A stretch of 64,000 nt of DNA from JACOWB01 sp964373665 (GTDB taxonomy: Archaea; Aenigmatarchaeota; Aenigmatarchaeia; CG10238-14; SCSR01), in contig CAYJVM010000001.1 in NCBI GenBank assembly GCA_964373665.1, positions 1 through 64,000 of the forward strand, read 5' to 3'. Of this stretch, positions 59,264 through 64,000 are shown piece by piece. Within the stretch, counting starts at the first letter, position 1; each line of letters opens with the position of its first letter. The notes under the pieces were generated by a model. It saw only the letters and a program-made list of their open reading frames with translations. It searched no databases and was not told the DNA's origin. The position numbers and the translations under genes are program-made.

Positions 59264-62200
59264 ATGGTAGAAAAACCAGACTTTGTAGATTCCGTCTTGA
59301 ACTCTTTTAAGAATATATTAGGAGAGGTAGAGAAAGGCTCATCTGAACACGATATCAGATACAAGTTTGTCAAGTATTTTCTCGAGGATGTACTAGGTTA
59401 CGAACCAAGACTGATCAAATGGGAAAAGAAGAGAGCTGACTTGACCATCATAGACGATAACAATTTTTCTGTAATAATGATAGAAACGAAAAGACCCCAA
59501 GAGGACATAGAGAAAGCATCGATAGAAGAACAGGCTTTCAAGTATGAGGAGGGAACTACAAAATACATAGGACTGACTAATTTTTCTCGGTTCAAATTAT
59601 GGGAAACTAAGGATTCTAAAAGAGAACTGAAGGCGGACATAGACTTTTCGAGACTAATAGAAAGAAAAAGTGAACTATCGACTGAGGATAAAGGTAATAT
59701 ACTATTTCTGAATAATCTCACCAAAGATCAAATTTTTGATGCAAGAAAATACGAGAAATTCGACGAAACATATGCTAAAATCGATATAACGAAAGACGTT
59801 GGATTTAGAAAATTGTTGGAGAAGCTTAATTTCATTGCCAATAATCTTTTGCTGGGATATACGCTGAAAGCATTTGGAGAATACAAAGAAGGTTATGGTA
59901 GATACCTGGAAGAATTGAAGCAAGTCGAGAAAGTGTCTAATAATTCGCATAAAGAAATTAATCATGGTGTGGCCAAGTTCAAGCAAAAGCTAGAGGAAAA
60001 ATATGAAAAATACAGGACATTTTCTGGCTATTATTTATGGAAGGAGTATTCGGGAAAAGAGAACATTACAGATGATGAGATAAAGGAAGTTTTCTGCAAA
60101 GAAACAATTTACGTATTCCTTAACAAGTTGCTCTTCCTAAGAATATGCGAAGATAAGGGATTGCTTGAGAAGAATATTTCAAACGGTGGAATCGAAGAGT
60201 TAAGAGCTGTCCTCAAAAAGAGATTTGAAAAAGATATCTTAAACAAAGAAATACTAAAGCTGGCTTTTGAGAGTGCGAAAGGTCTGTACTCCCATTTTTA
60301 CGAGACGGGTATCTTGGATTGGTTTAGAACTGGAGATGGTGAACTAAACGAGTTGTTGAACAGAGTGCTGTGGATAATGAATTCGTTCAACTTTAGACAT
60401 GTTGACAGGGATATACTAGGCAACCTTTATGAAAAATACCTTCCCAGTAACGAAAGAAAAAGATTGGGGGAATTTTACACACCAGTTGAGGTTATAGACT
60501 ACATTTTAACGTCTGTTGGATATACTTACAGCTATGATATTGAAACTAAAGATTTGTTAGATCCAGCGTGTGGTTCAGGCGGTTTCTTAGTTAGAGGTAC
60601 AAGAAGATTAATTAGCAGGTATTTGATGAAATTTGGTAAATCTGACAAGAAAGAATTGAGAGATCCTAAAAATTGGAAGGAGATTGTTAGTAGATTGTCA
60701 CCTGACGAAGCAAAAATAATTCTTGAATCTATTAAAGAACATATTTATGGTCTTGATGTCAATCCTTTTGCCTGCCACATTGCTGAGATGAACCTTCTTT
60801 TTCAAGTAGTAGATTTGTATCAGAAAGCTAGAGAAAAATATAGAGATTACAAGTTAGGAAGATTCAAAATATATAGAACAGATTCTTTGGAAAAACCTAG
60901 TCAAAAACAGATTTTTGATTACACCCATTCGACATTCTTGGAAGAGCAGGAAGAGATCGATAAGATTAAGAGCAAGAAGTTTGATTTTGTTACGGGTAAC
61001 CCACCATATATCCGCGTACAAATGTTGGATGAGAGAGTGAAGAAGTATATTACCGAGAATTACAAAACGGCTTATAGCAACTTTGATTTATATGTTATTT
61101 TTATTGAGCGTGGTCTGAATTGGCTTAAGGATAATGGGAATTTTGGATACATTACGTCCAATCAATTCATAAATAGAGAATATGGTAAAAAATTAAGAAA
61201 ATATATTTTGGAAAATTCCAAAATCATAAGCATAATAGATTTCGGTGATTCTGGAGTATTCAAGGATGCTACAAATTATCCAATGATACTGATTTTTAAA
61301 AGGGGCACACAAAAATCTAATAGGTTCAAATTTATAAAAGTAAAGCAATCGAAAGATAATTTAATTGGAGATATTTTTTCCAAGTTTAAGGAAAAAGAAT
61401 ATAATGGTCCTTATTTTGATATTTTTGAAATTGAACAGAATAAACTTTCCGAAGAAACATGGCAACTATTTTCAGGTACAATAATTAAAATTCTAGAAAA
61501 GCTAGAAAAGAATATTAAACTGAAGGATCTGTGTAGAGAAAATGGTGTAGTAGTTGGTGTACAAACAGGATTAAATGATGTTTATGTTGTAAATAAAGAC
61601 ACTATTAACAAATACAAATTAGAAAGCAGTTTAATCAAAAAGTTGTTAGACAGTAGAGATGTAAGACGATGGAAAATAAATCATAGTGGACTGTATTTAA
61701 TATACCCTTATTACGAAAGGGGTGGAAAAACAATCTTGATTGATGAAAAGACATTGAAGTCTGATTTTTCGAACGTTTATTCATATTTACTTGAAAATAA
61801 AAATAAACTTATAAAACGATGGGGTGTGAAAAACTGTTGGTATGAATTGCCAACCGCAAGAACTCTAAATTTCTTTGAACAGAAAAAAATTTTAACTCCG
61901 ACCATAAGTAATTTTAACAACTTTGCCTTAGATACAAATGGACTTTTCTTTGCGAAAGGAGCAGGAGGAAGCTATGGAATTATATTAAAAAATGATAGCA
62001 AAGATAACTATCTTTACATTTTGGGTCTGATAAATTCCAGATTGTTAGAATTCTACTTAAAGCAATTTCTTCCTGTAAAAGCCGGTGGATGGTATGAATA
62101 TATAGCAGCATATCTGGAAAAACTCCCTATCAAACTTCCAGAAACTGCAGAGGAAAAGAAAATTACCAATCAGATAATCAAGAAAGTAGACGAAATTTTA

Positions 62201-62641
62201 GAATTGCATAAATCTGGAATTGTGGATATAGACACTGCACTTGAAAATGTAGAAACAGAGAAACTATGCAATTTACCAAAAATAACATTCAATATAAAAG
62301 ATGATGCTAAATTTGAGAAAGTTAAAACAGAAGGAAACAAAATTTACATCAATTCTCAGGATTTCATAGAGGTCAAAGACAAGAAACTTAAGGACTTTGT
62401 TGAAATGTATCTCAACTTTAACAGTGAAAAGTTATCTAAAGATATCAAAAGTATGCTTATCAACATTCCTATTCCAAAATCCGATGAAATTCTAAAAGAT
62501 GTAATAGCTAAAGGCGGTATCGATTATTCACAGATTAAAGAAGAAATTAGAAAACTAGAGCAGGAAATTAACGATTTGGTTTATCAAATTTATGGAATAA
62601 CTAAAGAAGAACAACATGTTATAGATAATAGTATTAAATAA
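59264..62641 (+). CDS. type IIG restriction-modification enzyme
   Basis: An 1125-residue fusion protein. The N-terminus has a PD-(D/E)XK nuclease (KRADLTIIDDNNFSVIMIETK). The middle is an adenine methyltransferase with motif I LLDPACGSGGFLVRG and motif IV VTGNPPYIRVQ, preceded by RLGEFYTPVEVIDYIL. The C-terminus contains a TaqI-like target-recognition domain (LPVKAGGWYEYIAAYLEKLP). One chain thus cuts and methylates. The site cannot be read from sequence. The AT-rich composition and IS neighbour indicate transfer. Confidence 0.93.
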   Translation: MVEKPDFVDSVLNSFKNILGEVEKGSSEHDIRYKFVKYFLEDVLGYEPRLIKWEKKRADLTIIDDNNFSVIMIETKRPQEDIEKASIEEQAFKYEEGTTKYIGLTNFSRFKLWETKDSKRELKADIDFSRLIERKSELSTEDKGNILFLNNLTKDQIFDARKYEKFDETYAKIDITKDVGFRKLLEKLNFIANNLLLGYTLKAFGEYKEGYGRYLEELKQVEKVSNNSHKEINHGVAKFKQKLEEKYEKYRTFSGYYLWKEYSGKENITDDEIKEVFCKETIYVFLNKLLFLRICEDKGLLEKNISNGGIEELRAVLKKRFEKDILNKEILKLAFESAKGLYSHFYETGILDWFRTGDGELNELLNRVLWIMNSFNFRHVDRDILGNLYEKYLPSNERKRLGEFYTPVEVIDYILTSVGYTYSYDIETKDLLDPACGSGGFLVRGTRRLISRYLMKFGKSDKKELRDPKNWKEIVSRLSPDEAKIILESIKEHIYGLDVNPFACHIAEMNLLFQVVDLYQKAREKYRDYKLGRFKIYRTDSLEKPSQKQIFDYTHSTFLEEQEEIDKIKSKKFDFVTGNPPYIRVQMLDERVKKYITENYKTAYSNFDLYVIFIERGLNWLKDNGNFGYITSNQFINREYGKKLRKYILENSKIISIIDFGDSGVFKDATNYPMILIFKRGTQKSNRFKFIKVKQSKDNLIGDIFSKFKEKEYNGPYFDIFEIEQNKLSEETWQLFSGTIIKILEKLEKNIKLKDLCRENGVVVGVQTGLNDVYVVNKDTINKYKLESSLIKKLLDSRDVRRWKINHSGLYLIYPYYERGGKTILIDEKTLKSDFSNVYSYLLENKNKLIKRWGVKNCWYELPTARTLNFFEQKKILTPTISNFNNFALDTNGLFFAKGAGGSYGIILKNDSKDNYLYILGLINSRLLEFYLKQFLPVKAGGWYEYIAAYLEKLPIKLPETAEEKKITNQIIKKVDEILELHKSGIVDIDTALENVETEKLCNLPKITFNIKDDAKFEKVKTEGNKIYINSQDFIEVKDKKLKDFVEMYLNFNSEKLSKDIKSMLINIPIPKSDEILKDVIAKGGIDYSQIKEEIRKLEQEINDLVYQIYGITKEEQHVIDNSIK

Positions 62642-62647
62642 TATAAC

Positions 62648-63139
62648 TTATTTTGGAATATACTTAATTACTTTTACCAAACCCTTCCATTGTTTCACGG
62701 GAATCTTAACAAACTTATTAGATGCAATATAAGATTCTATACTTTTAGAACTTAGAGACTTTGATACAGATGTGCCTTTTAAAATTAGTGTAAATGTACC
62801 TAAATCACCTAAACTTGTAAATCTACAAATTTTCTTATCATAGTACTGTCCCGCATACATAGAACATACTTCGTTGCGTATTTCTGAGTCCAAATTAAGA
62901 GTTAATATTTCATGAATTACACCATTAGCTATTACATCTCCTTCACCACTGACACAAACCTCATAGTTTTCCATAGTAAACTCAGGAGGACATACAATCA
63001 AATCATCAAGTTGTGCTAATGCATTTTCAACAGCCGGTAGTGTAGCATCTATAACTTGATCTGCAACCCACATTTGAAAGAGAAATACAATTAGAGCTGT
63101 TATACTAATGCCACCTATTATCGGTATACCCCCTTTCAT
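62648..63139 (-). CDS. membrane-anchored protein of unknown function
   Basis: A 163-residue protein with an N-terminal membrane helix (IPIIGGISITALIVFLFQMW) and an extracellular-type domain with several Cys. It converges on the restriction enzyme with a 6-bp gap and is the last gene of a minus-strand run of small genes. Confidence 0.55.
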   Translation of the reverse strand: MKGGIPIIGGISITALIVFLFQMWVADQVIDATLPAVENALAQLDDLIVCPPEFTMENYEVCVSGEGDVIANGVIHEILTLNLDSEIRNEVCSMYAGQYYDKKICRFTSLGDLGTFTLILKGTSVSKSLSSKSIESYIASNKFVKIPVKQWKGLVKVIKYIPK

Positions 63140-63149
63140 TAAATCATCT

Positions 63150-63302
63150 TTAATAAACTAGTCTAATTCCAACTTCAGCCTCTTTTATAGCATTATTTTC
63201 AACGAGTTTGGATAATCCCCACATCAACAAAAAGAAACCACAAATGCTTGCTAGAGTGTATGTTGAACTATCATTCCGATATTCTTGCTGATAATAGTTC
63301 AC
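63150..63302 (-). CDS. 50-residue single-helix membrane protein
   Basis: A GTG start at 63302 has a GGAGGTG ribosome-binding sequence 5-6 nt upstream, inside the previous gene, and overlaps that gene's stop. It encodes NYYQQEYRNDSSTYT followed by a hydrophobic helix (LASICGFFLLMWGL). No family is recognised. Confidence 0.6.
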   Translation of the reverse strand: MNYYQQEYRNDSSTYTLASICGFFLLMWGLSKLVENNAIKEAEVGIRLVY

Positions 63303-63445
63303 GAGTTCACCTCCTGTAGCTCTGCATATTTTCTATGCCTTTTAGAAAAAGGAAGATGCATCATATTGTACGCATAATTCCATTGCTTTTCCGTCATGGA
63401 TTTGAAACCTTTATTACAAATATTACAAACTCTTTTTGATTTCAT
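63299..63445 (-). CDS. 48-residue putative zinc-finger protein
   Basis: It has VCNICNKGFKSMTEKQWNYA with CxxC and later His residues (MMHLPFSKRHRKY), a C2H2-like finger. ATG 63445 is 5 bp after the upstream gene's stop. The stop overlaps the start of the 50-residue gene. Small zinc-finger proteins like this are common in archaeal viruses and plasmids. Confidence 0.65.
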   Translation of the reverse strand: MKSKRVCNICNKGFKSMTEKQWNYAYNMMHLPFSKRHRKYAELQEVNS

Positions 63446-63450
63446 AACAT

Positions 63451-63855
63451 TCAACCTCTAGGTGTCCAAATTTCATTTGCGGATATTCCAAGTTGACGAA
63501 GTCTTTCCTTAACTGACTCTCTGCTAGAACTAGTATTACACGTTTTTGGGACAACTATATGGAATTCACTTCCAGTAGTTCTTGATCTGTTGTAAAAGGC
63601 AGTCCATTGTCTTTCTGTATGTTGATCAAATATAGAACTACATGTTTCAGCTTCTAAAATAATAAGACTTCTATTAACACCATTTTTATAACAAGTTAAA
63701 TCTGGTATATAACCATTAATGGAATCCGGCCTAGAGTAACCGTCCAAATCAGCTTTGATATCTGTACACCCAAGACTTTTAAAATGATTTGCCATCATTT
63801 CAATAAGTTGTATATGTTCTTTACTCTCTGCTGAGGTTCTAGTCATAAAAATCAT
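63451..63855 (-). CDS. possible PD-(D/E)XK-type nuclease
   Basis: A 134-residue protein with IPDLTCYKNGVNRSLIILEA, an Asp followed by Glu-x-Glu (EAE) that resembles a nuclease core with the Lys replaced. The assignment is tentative. The start overlaps the stop of the upstream gene (ATGA). Confidence 0.5.
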   Translation of the reverse strand: MIFMTRTSAESKEHIQLIEMMANHFKSLGCTDIKADLDGYSRPDSINGYIPDLTCYKNGVNRSLIILEAETCSSIFDQHTERQWTAFYNRSRTTGSEFHIVVPKTCNTSSSRESVKERLRQLGISANEIWTPRG

Positions 63856-64000
63856 CTCATACGTCTAACCCTAACCTCTGTATTTGGTCTATTTTTGGCA
63901 TATTTCCTAAGGAGTCTCCTCTGATTAATATCTCTCCTGAAAGAAGTTGGGGTCTCAACTTCGACTATTCTAGTCTTCTTCCCTTTTTTTGCAATTATAT
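63852..64000 (-). CDS. partial basic protein leaving the window
   Basis: An open minus-strand frame of at least 48 residues enters from the right edge and ends at 63852. It is Arg/Lys-rich (RRDINQRRLLRKYAKNRPNT), so it could bind nucleic acid. The start lies beyond the window. Confidence 0.55.
   Translation of the reverse strand, partial: IIAKKGKKTRIVEVETPTSFRRDINQRRLLRKYAKNRPNTEVRVRRMR

Noticed and set aside
1..64000. CRISPR array
   Set aside because: No regularly spaced short repeats with unique spacers were seen, and no cas genes.

Overview
The window reads as a stretch of an archaeal chromosome, most likely from a small-genome (DPANN-type) archaeon. Support for Archaea: eL40, eL44, eS27 and eS4 ribosomal proteins, PCNA, a GINS subunit, small primase, TFS, aIF1 (SUI1), RNase P protein Rpp29, an Sm-like protein, NurA, SepF, an ER-type (Ser/His) signal peptidase and a tRNA-Cys with a bulge-helix-bulge intron. 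Many genes have a TATA box about 25 nt before the start codon and no leader. I cannot assign a phylum.

Layout. 1-5.6 kb: large surface proteins with 20-residue repeats and a MinD-like ATPase operon. 5.6-8.7 kb: replication and transcription genes (PCNA, OB-fold protein, TFS), signal peptidase and eL40, interrupted by a RelE-type toxin-antitoxin cassette bracketed by 70-bp direct repeats. 9-24.7 kb: a secreted multidomain protein, tRNA-Cys with cysS, a serine protease, primase-GINS-eL44-eS27, MgtE-like transporters, rtcA, a degenerate enolase homologue, a GGDEF protein, a HicB-like protein, orphan genes and a beta-CASP nuclease. 24.7-26.3 kb: a toxin-antitoxin island with a decayed antitoxin and three copies of a short boundary repeat. 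26.4-33 kb: an aspartate racemase, a cyclodipeptide-synthase-like protein, TyrRS, SerRS, FKBP, an Ogt-domain protein and a prepilin peptidase.

33.3-42.9 kb (minus strand) is the archaeal S10/spc ribosomal operon in the conserved order uL3, uL4, uL23, uL2, uS19, uL22, uS3, uL29, aIF1, Rpp29, uS17, uL14, uL24, eS4, uL5, uS14. It ends after uS14 and is interrupted at several junctions by genes without recognisable families, including a 53-residue protein that overlaps the uS14 start. 43-57 kb holds a cysteine-peptidase pair, an FHA protein, VapBC, two tRNAs with 12-nt insertions, DNA repair genes (AlkD, Y-family polymerase, NurA), MetRS and its separate tRNA-binding domain, purM/purC, SepF and an Sm-like protein. 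57-64 kb is accessory: an ISH3-like transposase, a type IIG restriction-modification enzyme with a small winged-helix gene, and a compact minus-strand run of very small genes that leaves the window.

The most notable items are the cyclodipeptide-synthase-like gene between an amino-acid racemase and TyrRS, the inactive-looking enolase, the archaeal GGDEF protein, the tRNA insertions, the repeat-bounded toxin-antitoxin cassettes and the small genes hidden in the ribosomal operon. All functional calls come from reading the sequence; no database search was possible.
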